From Flavobacteriaceae bacterium UBA3478 (GTDB lineage Bacteria; Bacteroidota; Bacteroidia; Flavobacteriales; Flavobacteriaceae): a DNA stretch of 14,259 nt. The first letter of the stretch is position 1. Every line of letters starts with the position of its first letter. The notes beneath the pieces are model-generated. The model was not told the DNA's origin, made no database searches, and saw nothing but the letters and a program-made list of their open reading frames with translations. Where the stretch lies: NCBI GenBank assembly GCA_002381155.1, contig DFQX01000051.1:1-14259 (forward strand), given 5' to 3'. Shown here piece after piece: positions 7,695 through 14,259 of the stretch. A program made the position numbers and the translations under genes.

Positions 7695-8491
7695 ACGGAG
7701 GGGCTATGTTTGGGGTGGTTCCCAAAAGTATTTGGCAAAGAACTAATCCGGCAGACAACAACAATCAAATCGATCTCGCTGCTCGATGTTTACTCGTTGA
7801 AACCAATGATCAATTAATTCTGGTAGATACTGGAATGGGAGATAAACAAAGTGAAAAATTCTTTTCCCACTACGGGTTGTGGGGTGATTATAGTCTTGAA
7901 AAAAGTATTCTTGAAAAAGGATTTCACCCCGACCAAATCACCGATGTCCTTCTTACTCACCTACATTTCGATCATGTTGGAGGGGCCGTATTGAGAACAC
8001 CCAAAGGTCAACTTAAGCCGCGCTTTAAAAACGCCAAATATTGGACCTCTAAGGAACACTGGAATTGGGCAATGAACCCAAACCTCAGAGAAAAAGCCTC
8101 TTTTTTAGAGGAGAATTTGATCCCTTTAAAAGAGTCTGGACAGCTTTACTTCATAAATGCTAACACAAGATTTCCTTTCGAACTTAGATACTTTGATGGG
8201 CATACAGAGAAACAGGTACTTCCTCTCATCCCCTATCATGGCAAAAAAATCTTCTTTACTGGAGACCTAATTCCCACTGCTGGACATTTGCCAATTCCCT
8301 ATGTGATGAGCTTTGATATGCGTCCGCTCCTAACCTTAGAAGAGAAATCTAATTTCTTGGAAGAAGCCTTGAAAAACGACTATCTTTTGTTCTTCGAACA
8401 TGATGCTCACAACGAGCTTATTTCTCTTAAACAAACAGAGAAAGGAATTCGTTTAAATCAGTCCTTTCGACTCAATGAATATTTTGAATAA
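7655..8491 (+). CDS. MBL-fold metallo-hydrolase
   Basis: This 278-residue metallo-beta-lactamase-fold enzyme is presumably cytoplasmic, as no signal peptide is visible. Zinc ligands are complete: HLHFDH (102-107), His183 in DGHTEKQ, Asp204 in FFTGD and His249 in FFEHD. The DTGMG motif is at 58-62. The arrangement resembles lactonase-like members, but the substrate is unknown and should not be assumed. The start at ATG 7655 overlaps the end of sulP by 40 bases in another frame. I keep it because MQLHIIESGNFKLDGGAMFG matches how flavobacterial relatives begin, whereas starting at ATG 7706 would remove the first strand. The next gene begins 1 base after its stop if the downstream start is used. 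Confidence 0.9.
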   Translation: MQLHIIESGNFKLDGGAMFGVVPKSIWQRTNPADNNNQIDLAARCLLVETNDQLILVDTGMGDKQSEKFFSHYGLWGDYSLEKSILEKGFHPDQITDVLLTHLHFDHVGGAVLRTPKGQLKPRFKNAKYWTSKEHWNWAMNPNLREKASFLEENLIPLKESGQLYFINANTRFPFELRYFDGHTEKQVLPLIPYHGKKIFFTGDLIPTAGHLPIPYVMSFDMRPLLTLEEKSNFLEEALKNDYLLFFEHDAHNELISLKQTEKGIRLNQSFRLNEYFE

Positions 8492-10070
8492 AATGAAAAA
8501 CACCTTTTGGCGATACTTTTTTGTCTTAACATCATCCACCCTCTGGGTTGGTTGTTCTTCTACCAGAATTTTTAAGGATGAACCTCCTGTTAAAGTGTCC
8601 TCAATAACCGAACGTAAAACCTTAAGCGATGCCGTAAAAAAACGTTGGTTTTTCTCAGATCCCGTGTTGGACACCTTGCCTGGTATATCCCTTGAAAAAA
8701 CCAAGGAAGTTGTTGGCAATCGTAAAGCTGCTGAAGTAATTGTCGCCATTGTTGATTCAGGCGTAGACATCAATCACCCTCTGTTCGATAATAAGCTCTG
8801 GGTAAACGAAGATGAAATCCCGGGCAACAATATCGACGACGATGCTAATGGGTTTGTGGATGATGTTCATGGATATAATTTTCTAGGGGAGGGTTACTAC
8901 GAACAAATGGAGTACGTTAGAATGATCGCAAAAGAAATTGGCGATGAGGAGCAGTTAAAAAGAGCGCGCATTATTCTAGAAAAAGAGCTGCCCAAAGCAG
9001 AGGAAAACAAAAGACAATACAAGCGAATCTATGACTTGGCCAAAACCGCTGTTGACACCCTGTCTATTCTATTAAACGACGATCAATTTAACTCCGAATC
9101 TCTTAGAAAATTTACGCCTGAATCAGCGTTTATTGCTCAACAAAAAGCTTTGGCTCTTCAGTTTTTAAGTTATACCGATCGTGCAGACTTATTGATCAAA
9201 GACCTTTTTGAGGGGGTAACCTATTACACCGAACGTTCCGACTACAATCTCAATGTAAATTTTAACGGCAGAGAGCTGATAGGAGACGACCCTTACGATT
9301 TTGCTGATACCGGTTACGGTAATGGAAACGTGATCAACCGCCTAATAGAAGAGTCGCACGGAACCCATGTTGCTGGAATTGTCTCCCAAATAGCCCCTTT
9401 TGCAAAGCTTATGATTTTAAGAACCGTGCCTGCAGGTGATGAATATGATAAGGATGTTGCACTAGCTATTCGATACGCTGCAGATAATGGTGCGAAAATT
9501 ATTAACTGTAGCTTCGGAAAATCCTTTTCTCCCCAACGAAAATGGGTTGAAGACGCTATATCCTATGCTGAAGGTAAAGGGGCGCTAGTTGTGCATGCAG
9601 CCGGTAATGAATCAGAAGATTTAGACGTCCTGAAAAACACAAATTATCCTGACGATCAACCCAATTTTGATACAGAATTCACTTCTAATTTTATATCTGT
9701 GGGGGCGCTCGCTCCTTATTTCAACCAAGGATTAATTGCCGACTTCTCAAATTATGGGAAAGAAAAAGTAGATGTATTCGCGCCAGGAGAAGATATTTAC
9801 TCTAGTATGCCTAACGATGTGTTTGCCTTTCAAGGGGGTACTTCGATGGCTGCTCCTGTCGTTTCTGGAGTAGCCGCGTGGATCGCTGCCTATTTCCCAA
9901 AACACCAAGGCTCTGATCTTAAGAAAATTCTTATGGATAGTAGTGTTAGGCTTCCTATTAGCGTATTAACTCCCGACAATGAAGAAATCAATTCTTTTGA
10001 TAGATTCAGTAAGACTGGCGGTATTGTAAATTTGTATAACGCCTTATTATTAGCTCAAAATAGATACTAG
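8475..10070 (+). CDS. S8 (subtilisin-like) serine peptidase lipoprotein
   Basis: This 531-residue exported protease has the subtilase triad Asp94 (AIVDSGVD), His295 (SHGTHVAG) and Ser457 (GGTSMAAP), with oxyanion Asn378 (AAGNES). The N-terminus is a lipoprotein signal peptide: basic and aromatic residues, a hydrophobic run and then WVGC with Cys27 as the lipidation site, so it probably sits anchored in the envelope. ATG 8475 overlaps the MBL-fold gene by 17 bases. ATG 8493 (MKNTFWRYFF), 1 base after that gene's stop, gives a cleaner signal peptide and is my preferred start; numbering here uses 8475. Asp and His are about 200 residues apart because of a largely helical, charged insertion at about 141-270. 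An acidic NIDDDANGFVDD stretch (119-130) could bind calcium. The M1 peptidase gene follows after 1 base. Confidence 0.92.
   Translation: MNILNKMKNTFWRYFFVLTSSTLWVGCSSTRIFKDEPPVKVSSITERKTLSDAVKKRWFFSDPVLDTLPGISLEKTKEVVGNRKAAEVIVAIVDSGVDINHPLFDNKLWVNEDEIPGNNIDDDANGFVDDVHGYNFLGEGYYEQMEYVRMIAKEIGDEEQLKRARIILEKELPKAEENKRQYKRIYDLAKTAVDTLSILLNDDQFNSESLRKFTPESAFIAQQKALALQFLSYTDRADLLIKDLFEGVTYYTERSDYNLNVNFNGRELIGDDPYDFADTGYGNGNVINRLIEESHGTHVAGIVSQIAPFAKLMILRTVPAGDEYDKDVALAIRYAADNGAKIINCSFGKSFSPQRKWVEDAISYAEGKGALVVHAAGNESEDLDVLKNTNYPDDQPNFDTEFTSNFISVGALAPYFNQGLIADFSNYGKEKVDVFAPGEDIYSSMPNDVFAFQGGTSMAAPVVSGVAAWIAAYFPKHQGSDLKKILMDSSVRLPISVLTPDNEEINSFDRFSKTGGIVNLYNALLLAQNRY
10027..10034 (+). promoter_or_regulatory. 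Possible internal -7 box before the M1 peptidase gene
   Basis: TAAATTTG inside the end of the S8 peptidase gene matches TAnnTTTG and lies 37 bases before the ATG at 10072. There is no TTG at the expected 17-23-base distance; the nearest TTTG (9996-9999) is 27 bases away. It could give separate expression of the M1 peptidase and rnpA, or be a chance match within coding sequence. Confidence 0.25.
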
Positions 10071-10071
10071 T

Positions 10072-11904
10072 ATGAAAAACCTTTTTGCTTTTCTTTTCAG
10101 TGTTACATTTTTCGCCTGTATGGCTCAAAAACAACCAGGATATTGGCAACAAGAAATAAGCTACCAAATGAATGTAGATGTTAATGTAGAAGATTACACC
10201 TACACGGGGACCTCAAAAGTAGTTTATACCAATAATTCTCCTGAAACCTTAGATCGTGTTTTTTTTCACTTGTATTTCAATGCATTTCAGCCGGGAAGTG
10301 ATATGGATCATCGTTTACAATCGATAGCAGATCCAGATTCTAGAATGGTCGATGAAAATAAGTTTAGTCGTATCGCCCAGCTTTCTGATGATGAGAAAGG
10401 CTTTCTACAAGTTTCAAATATGACTCAAAATGGCGGTGTAGCGCTTGAAATAGAAGAGGAAGAAACCATTTTAGTAGTTAACCTGAATGATCCTCTAAAA
10501 CCAGGAGAGCAAACCGTTCTTGAATTCGACTTTCAAGGCCAAGTTCCTTTACAGATTCGCCGATCAGGAAGAAATAGTAAGGAGGGAGTTGCTTTATCGA
10601 TGAGTCAGTGGTATCCGAAAATGGTGGAATATGACTTTGAAGGGTGGCACGCTTATCCATATATCGCTAGAGAATTTCACGGTGTGTGGGGTGACTTCGA
10701 TGTAACCCTACATATCGATAAATCTTACACTGTAGCGGCAAGTGGATACCTTCAAAATCCGGACGAAATCGGTCATGGCTACAGTGAGGTTGGCCCTAAA
10801 ATAAAGCGTAAACAACAAAAGCTGTCTTGGCATTTCATAGCTCCCAATGTTCACGACTTTATGTGGGCTGCTGACCCTGATTATGTTCACGATCAACTCA
10901 TCACAGAAGATGGTATAACTCTACACTTCTTCTATAAAAACAAGGAAGAGCTAACTGAGAACTGGAAGGCATTACAGCCAAAAACTGCTGATGCAATGAA
11001 GTACTTTAATACGCACATAGGCCTTTATCCTTACAAACAATACAGTGTTATTCAAGGAGGTGATGGCGGTATGGAATATGCTATGGGGACATTAATTACT
11101 GGTGAAAGAAGTTTTTCTAGTCTGATAGGGGTAATGGTTCATGAATTAGCTCATTCTTGGTTTCAACATGTACTAGCTACCAATGAAGGCAAACACGCTT
11201 GGATGGATGAAGGATTCACTTCTTATATATCAAGCTGGTGTATGAATGAGATTATGGATCGTAAAAACGAACAACCTTACTTGTCAAGTTACAGGGGTTA
11301 CTATAGTTTAGTGAAATCAGGTAATGAGCAACCTTTAACTACGCATTCGGATCGATATAACTTCAATTATACGTACAGTATTGGTGCGTATTCTAAAGGT
11401 TCTGTTTTTCTTTCGCAACTAGGTTACCTAATTGGAGAAGAATCACTAGCTCAAACATTAAAGAACTATTATTCAGACTTTAAATTTACCCACCCCACCC
11501 CAACAGACATCATTAGAACAGCTGAAAAAATAAGTGGTATGCATTTAGGTTGGTACCTTCAAGATTGGACTCAAACCACAAATACCATTGATTATGCTGT
11601 AGAGGAAGTTTCTAATAGTAATCAAAATACTGTGGTTACCTTAAAGAGAATTGGTTTAATGCCAATGCCTCTAGATGTTGTCGTAACTCTTAAAAATGGT
11701 GATCAACTAAATTATTATATACCTCTGACTGAAATGCGTGGTGAAAAGAAATCAGACCAGGTTACTATTTTAAAAGATTGGAGTTGGGCTAAACCTTCTT
11801 ATTCTTTCACTTTAGAAGGTCTTGAAATAGATAAAATAGAAATCGACCCAACAGGCCGTATGGCAGATATTGATAAAGAAAATAATGTCTACCAAGCTCC
11901 CTAA
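10072..11904 (+). CDS. M1-family (gluzincin) metallopeptidase, exported
   Basis: This 610-residue zinc aminopeptidase-like protein has the substrate-binding GGMEYAM motif (332-338), zinc site HELAH (357-361) with the third ligand Glu380 exactly 18 residues further on in WMDEGFTSY, and the transition-state tyrosine Tyr440 in AYSKG. The N-terminal part (about 25-230) is the beta-rich M1 domain. Residues 1-19 form a signal peptide; cleavage after CMA by signal peptidase I is possible, and a weak lipobox (FFAC, Cys16) makes a lipoprotein an alternative. It probably trims peptides in the periplasm or at the outer surface, plausibly alongside the S8 protease whose gene ends 1 base earlier. Its last 20 bases overlap rnpA. 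Base composition becomes visibly more AT-rich in its second half. Confidence 0.93.
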   Translation: MKNLFAFLFSVTFFACMAQKQPGYWQQEISYQMNVDVNVEDYTYTGTSKVVYTNNSPETLDRVFFHLYFNAFQPGSDMDHRLQSIADPDSRMVDENKFSRIAQLSDDEKGFLQVSNMTQNGGVALEIEEEETILVVNLNDPLKPGEQTVLEFDFQGQVPLQIRRSGRNSKEGVALSMSQWYPKMVEYDFEGWHAYPYIAREFHGVWGDFDVTLHIDKSYTVAASGYLQNPDEIGHGYSEVGPKIKRKQQKLSWHFIAPNVHDFMWAADPDYVHDQLITEDGITLHFFYKNKEELTENWKALQPKTADAMKYFNTHIGLYPYKQYSVIQGGDGGMEYAMGTLITGERSFSSLIGVMVHELAHSWFQHVLATNEGKHAWMDEGFTSYISSWCMNEIMDRKNEQPYLSSYRGYYSLVKSGNEQPLTTHSDRYNFNYTYSIGAYSKGSVFLSQLGYLIGEESLAQTLKNYYSDFKFTHPTPTDIIRTAEKISGMHLGWYLQDWTQTTNTIDYAVEEVSNSNQNTVVTLKRIGLMPMPLDVVVTLKNGDQLNYYIPLTEMRGEKKSDQVTILKDWSWAKPSYSFTLEGLEIDKIEIDPTGRMADIDKENNVYQAP

Positions 11905-12244
11905 ACAAGTAAAGTTAAAATCTGAAAAACAAATTACCCTCTTGTTTAAAGAGGGTAAAAGTTTTACGTCTTATCCATTACGTTTTCATTATATCATCAA
12001 CGACAACCTAGATTCTAAAGTTTTATTTTCTGCTCCTAAACGGTTGTTTAAAAAAGCTGTTGACCGAAATAGAGCAAAACGAATACTTAGAGAGGGGTAT
12101 AGAAAACATGAACGATTCAAAGAATATTCAATTCACCTAGCTATTAGTTATTTAGCTACTTCTGATTTAGAACAGTCAGATAAAATTAATGCAGCTTTAA
12201 ATAAAGGATTAGGACAGCTTGATTCTCATTTTGAAGTGAGGTAA
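11885..12244 (+). CDS. rnpA: Ribonuclease P protein component
   Basis: RnpA is the basic protein subunit that assists the catalytic RNase P RNA in cleaving 5' leaders from pre-tRNAs. From ATG 11885 the protein has 119 residues, a normal size. The signature KKAVDRNRAKRILREGYR (56-73) carries the RNR box and the conserved basic face, preceded by SAPKRLF (49-55). A TTG at 11870 would add five residues (MIKKI), but the ATG fits the family better. It overlaps the end of the M1 peptidase gene by 20 bases, so its translation is probably coupled to that of an exported peptidase. Its 3' end overlaps the convergent acetyltransferase gene by 36 bases. In many bacteria rnpA sits beside rpmH and dnaA; neither is here. 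Confidence 0.93.
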   Translation: MSTKLPKQVKLKSEKQITLLFKEGKSFTSYPLRFHYIINDNLDSKVLFSAPKRLFKKAVDRNRAKRILREGYRKHERFKEYSIHLAISYLATSDLEQSDKINAALNKGLGQLDSHFEVR

Positions 12245-12640
12245 ATTATCTTCGAAATAACGTTCACCTTCAGCTACAAATCCAAAATCTCCGTAGAATT
12301 TTAAAAGGTATTCTTGTGCAGAGATAACAATATCTTTATTCGGGTATAGCGACTTACAATGCTTAATTGCTTCGTTCATCAGATTAATCCCATAACCTTC
12401 CCTCCTAACAGATTTAGAAGTGAGTACCCTACCAATATAACAATATTCCTTTGATTCATACAGGCGGGCATAAGAAACGATTTGATCATCTTTTTTATCA
12501 TAAAGATGATAGGCGTTATAATCTTGACCATCAGGGTCTAAATAATTACAATCTTGTTCAATAACAAAGACCTCTGCCCTAAGTTTTAGTATTTCATAGA
12601 GTTCGGTACTATCTAATTCTTTAAAAGATTTTAATTCCAT
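12209..12640 (-). CDS. ElaA-type GNAT N-acetyltransferase
   Basis: This 143-residue cytoplasmic acetyltransferase has the GNAT acetyl-CoA loop RREGYG (79-84), preceded by the beta-strand IGRVLTSKSV (69-78). The N-terminal block ILKLRAEVFVIEQDCNYLDPDGQD (17-40) and the C-terminal AQEYLLKFYGDFGFV (108-122) with PHFKM (134-138) are typical of the ElaA group. The acceptor substrate of ElaA proteins is not established. It lies 2 bases downstream of rpiB and is probably co-transcribed with it. The 3' end overlaps rnpA tail to tail by 36 bases. Confidence 0.88.
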   Translation of the reverse strand: MELKSFKELDSTELYEILKLRAEVFVIEQDCNYLDPDGQDYNAYHLYDKKDDQIVSYARLYESKEYCYIGRVLTSKSVRREGYGINLMNEAIKHCKSLYPNKDIVISAQEYLLKFYGDFGFVAEGERYFEDNLPHFKMRIKLS

Positions 12641-12642
12641 CT

Positions 12643-13065
12643 CTAAATCTTTTCTACTCTGTTTTGATGTCTACCACCCTCAAAAGAAGTCGTTAAGAAT
12701 GTATTTACCATTTGAATCGCCACTTCCTCTGAAACAAAACGTGCTGGAATTGCTAATATATTAGCATTATTATGGCTTCTGGCTAGCCCTGCCAATTCAG
12801 TATTCCAACATAGCGCAGACCTAACTTTAGGGTATTTGTTGACTACCATATTTACTCCATTACCACTACCACAAATTACTATAGCTAGATCAACTTTATT
12901 TTCTTGTATTGATTTACCTACCGGATGAGCAAAGTCAGGATAATCCACTGATTCGTTTTTATCCGTGCCATAATTAACAACCTCTATGTTTTTGCCTTCA
13001 AGTAGGTTTACTATTTTCTTCTTAAGATCAGATCCGGCATGATCATTTCCAATAGCTAGTTTCAT
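12643..13065 (-). CDS. rpiB: Ribose 5-phosphate isomerase B
   Basis: RpiB interconverts ribulose 5-phosphate and ribose 5-phosphate in the non-oxidative pentose phosphate pathway. The 140-residue product is of normal length. The key family features are present: NDHAG (7-11), the catalytic Cys65 in ICGSGNG, SHNNAN (97-102) with the ring-opening histidine His98, and the phosphate-binding arginines in GGRHQNRVEKI (130-140; Arg132 and Arg136). The second residue after the catalytic Cys is Ser rather than the Thr of the E. coli enzyme, a conservative change. RpiB-family members can also act on other sugar phosphates; nothing here suggests that. The upstream gap is shared with rnr, but I found no clear TAnnTTTG box on this strand. 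Confidence 0.93.
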   Translation of the reverse strand: MKLAIGNDHAGSDLKKKIVNLLEGKNIEVVNYGTDKNESVDYPDFAHPVGKSIQENKVDLAIVICGSGNGVNMVVNKYPKVRSALCWNTELAGLARSHNNANILAIPARFVSEEVAIQMVNTFLTTSFEGGRHQNRVEKI

Positions 13066-13226
13066 GTTAAGAACGAGTTTTTGATTGTTGATAGGAAGTT
13101 AATAGATCTTAATAACTATCTATATAATTATTAAAACAATAAATGTAATGCGATATTTTGAAGTAGTAAACAAGACTTATTTATTCTCTTTTTTCAACTA
13201 ATAATCAATATAATAATAAGAGTTAT

Positions 13227-13242
13227 TAACGTTAAAACGTTA
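13227..13242. promoter_or_regulatory. Operator-like dyad TAACGTT-aa-AACGTTA
   Basis: Two 7-base arms in inverted orientation are separated by 2 bases. Each arm itself contains the palindrome AACGTT, so the element also reads as two AACGTT copies spaced 8 bases apart. The left copy sits inside a 10-base palindrome TTAACGTTAA (13226-13235). The CG-containing core stands out in a region almost free of CG. It looks like a dimeric regulator site, but no cognate regulator is known from this window. Confidence 0.4.
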
Positions 13243-13345
13243 TCAAAAGAATTAAAATAGAGTTGTTAATTACGTATTTAAAAGTGTTAAAAACTATTCT
13301 AAATAATTGATTTTCAAAATATTTCTTTCAAGTCCTTAGTTTAAA

Positions 13346-13363
13346 ACTTATGATAAGTCATAA
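13346..13363. repeat. Two overlapping dyads
   Basis: ACTTAT-g-ATAAGT (13346-13358) is an odd-length palindrome with 6-base arms. It overlaps a second dyad, TTATGA (13348-13353) with TCATAA (13358-13363) around TAAG. The two could form alternative hairpins in RNA or a protein site in DNA. AT-rich sequence makes such matches fairly likely by chance. Confidence 0.3.
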
Positions 13364-13367
13364 AATC

Positions 13368-13387
13368 AATTTTTTAATTAAAAAATT
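13368..13387. repeat. Perfect 20-base AT palindrome upstream of rnr
   Basis: AATTTTTTAATTAAAAAATT is identical to its own reverse complement (centre 13377/13378). It contains a T6 tract and an A6 tract flanking AATT and ends about 33 bases before the putative rnr -7 box. It could act as a bent or UP-like upstream element, a binding site or a cruciform-prone site. Chance is reduced by the length but not excluded in DNA this AT-rich. Confidence 0.45.
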
Positions 13388-13420
13388 ATTGTAGCTACTA
13401 ACAAACAATAATAAACCCTA

Positions 13421-13428
13421 TATCTTCG
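13421..13428 (+). promoter_or_regulatory. Putative -7 box for rnr
   Basis: TATCTTCG matches the Bacteroidota -7 consensus TAnnTTTG at all but one position. No TTG lies 17-23 bases upstream. The predicted start at about 13434 gives an AT-rich leader of about 30 bases before the ATG at 13466. It is the best promoter candidate for rnr in the gap. Confidence 0.4.
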
Positions 13429-13465
13429 AAAAGAATTAAATAAAAAAAGAAGGGTTATTAACTAG

Positions 13466-14259
13466 ATGTCTAAAAAGAAGAAAAAAAGGAAAAGTAAGGG
13501 AACAGGATTAAGTAAAATGCTGTTCGAATATTTAGAACGTCATCCTGATAAATCCTACAACTTTAAACAGATTGCCTCTGCTTTAGATTTAAGAGATACT
13601 AATAAGCGAAACGAATTACTTAAGCGAGTAAAAAAGCTGGTAAGTGAAAAGCGTATTAAAGAACCGGTAACTGGACGTTATCAATTTGTAGAAGATCAAT
13701 CTGAAGTTTATGAAGGAATTATTGATTTAAATAGTTCAGGAAACGGATACATTATTTCAGATCAGCTAGAAGAGGATTTATTTATTCATTATTCTAATCT
13801 TAAAGGAGCCTTTCATAAAGACAAAGTATTATTTAAAGAAAATAAACGTTTTAAAAAAGGAAATAAAACCGAAGCTGTTGTAACACAGATTATAGAACGC
13901 AATCAAAGCACTTTTGTTGGTATTGTTGAAAAAAATCCTAAGTTTTTATTTGTAAGACCTTTATCCTCTAAGATACACACAGATTTTTTCGTTAAGGAAA
14001 GTCTTGTAGAGAAGGTTGAAACCGATGATAAGGTCATCGTAGAAATTATTAACTGGGGAAATGCTAATAAAGCTCCTGAGGTTAGAATTATTGAAAATAT
14101 TGGTAAAACCGGGGTTCATCAGACTGAAATTCATGCTATTCTTGCTGAATATGGTCTTCCTTTATTTTTCGAACCAGAAGTACAGCAATATGCAGATCGT
14201 ATAGATACCACGATTAAAGAAGAAGAAATAAGTAAGAGAAGAGATTTTAGAAACGTTCT
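13466..14259 (+). CDS. rnr: Ribonuclease R, N-terminal part (runs off the window)
   Basis: RNase R is a processive 3'-to-5' exoribonuclease of the RNB family that degrades structured RNA and works in rRNA and mRNA quality control. The open frame from ATG 13466 has 264 complete codons with no stop and continues beyond the window. It begins with a lysine-rich tail MSKKKKKRKSKG, then a winged-helix-like region (about 15-75, MLFEYLERHPDKSYNFKQIA onward). A first cold-shock/OB domain starts at about residue 90 (GIIDLNSSGNGYI, then DLFIHYSNL), followed by a second OB domain. The sequence stops at about KRRDFRNV, just where the RNB catalytic domain starts, so the catalytic aspartates are not visible. 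Codons are very AT-rich compared with lepA or dusB. It is divergent from rpiB. Confidence 0.92.
   Translation, partial: MSKKKKKRKSKGTGLSKMLFEYLERHPDKSYNFKQIASALDLRDTNKRNELLKRVKKLVSEKRIKEPVTGRYQFVEDQSEVYEGIIDLNSSGNGYIISDQLEEDLFIHYSNLKGAFHKDKVLFKENKRFKKGNKTEAVVTQIIERNQSTFVGIVEKNPKFLFVRPLSSKIHTDFFVKESLVEKVETDDKVIVEIINWGNANKAPEVRIIENIGKTGVHQTEIHAILAEYGLPLFFEPEVQQYADRIDTTIKEEEISKRRDFRNV

Larger units (their letters stand above)
13066..13465. other. 400-base AT-rich intergenic region between rpiB and rnr
   Basis: This gap separates two divergent genes and is far more AT-rich than its neighbours. Stop codons break every frame; the longest ATG reading frame I noticed on the plus strand is 17 codons (13148-13201), too short to support. 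It contains several symmetrical elements (13227-13242, 13346-13363, 13368-13387) and one near-consensus -7 box before rnr. I found no tRNA, CRISPR repeat or strong terminator. A small RNA or regulator-binding sites are possible but not shown. Confidence 0.7.

Noticed and set aside
7706..7708. Later ATG of the MBL-fold gene that would avoid the overlap with sulP
   Set aside because: It would remove the first strand (MQLHIIESGNFKLDGGA), which matches the normal N-terminus of flavobacterial relatives.
13148..13201. 17-codon reading frame (MRYFEVVNK...) on the plus strand in the gap
   Set aside because: It is too short, has no start context and resembles no protein I know; chance is the simplest explanation.
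13066..13465. AT-rich gap as a replication origin
   Set aside because: Only one poor DnaA-box-like match (TTATCAAAA at about 13240) is visible, there is no box cluster, and neither dnaA nor other origin genes are nearby.

Overview
The window looks like a core-chromosome segment from a member of Bacteroidota, most likely a marine or freshwater Flavobacteriales (a Cryomorphaceae/Schleiferiaceae-like origin is a guess). The evidence is the flavobacterial flavour of every protein and the presence of Bacteroidota-type promoters (TAnnTTTG -7 boxes, some with a TTG/TTTG -33 element) in several intergenic gaps. No Shine-Dalgarno sequence was needed to choose any start. I see no mobile element, CRISPR array, rRNA or phage gene.

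Layout. Positions 1-20 hold the 5' end of a tRNA on the minus strand, cut by the window edge. From about 100 to 1692 (+) come rbfA and an FtsX/LolC-E-like ABC permease, coupled by a 4-base overlap. dusB (1677/1680-2680, -) is convergent with the permease and divergent from lepA. From 2758 to 12244 (+) there is an unbroken, very compact run: lepA, a tandem universal stress protein, a SulP anion transporter, an MBL-fold hydrolase, an S8 peptidase lipoprotein, an M1-type metallopeptidase and rnpA. From the stress-protein gene onward, every junction overlaps or leaves only 1 base. On the minus strand, an ElaA-type acetyltransferase and rpiB (12209-13065) form a two-gene unit whose tail overlaps rnpA. 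A 400-base, very AT-rich gap with several palindromes (13066-13465) separates rpiB from rnr (RNase R), which runs off the right edge.

Function. RNA and ribosome biology dominates: rbfA (30S maturation), lepA (translation/30S GTPase), dusB (tRNA dihydrouridine), rnpA (tRNA 5' processing), rnr (RNA decay) and a tRNA gene. Mixed in are envelope functions: an ABC permease, a SulP transporter paired with a stress protein, and two exported peptidases. The stress protein and SulP transporter are translationally coupled and probably act together. The others look like co-transcribed neighbours rather than one pathway.

Base composition falls towards the right end. I found no convincing new defence or mobile system. 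The best leads are the C-terminal extension of SulP with its coupled degenerate stress protein, the large insertion in the S8 protease, the overlapping divergent dusB/lepA promoters, and the palindrome-rich gap before rnr.
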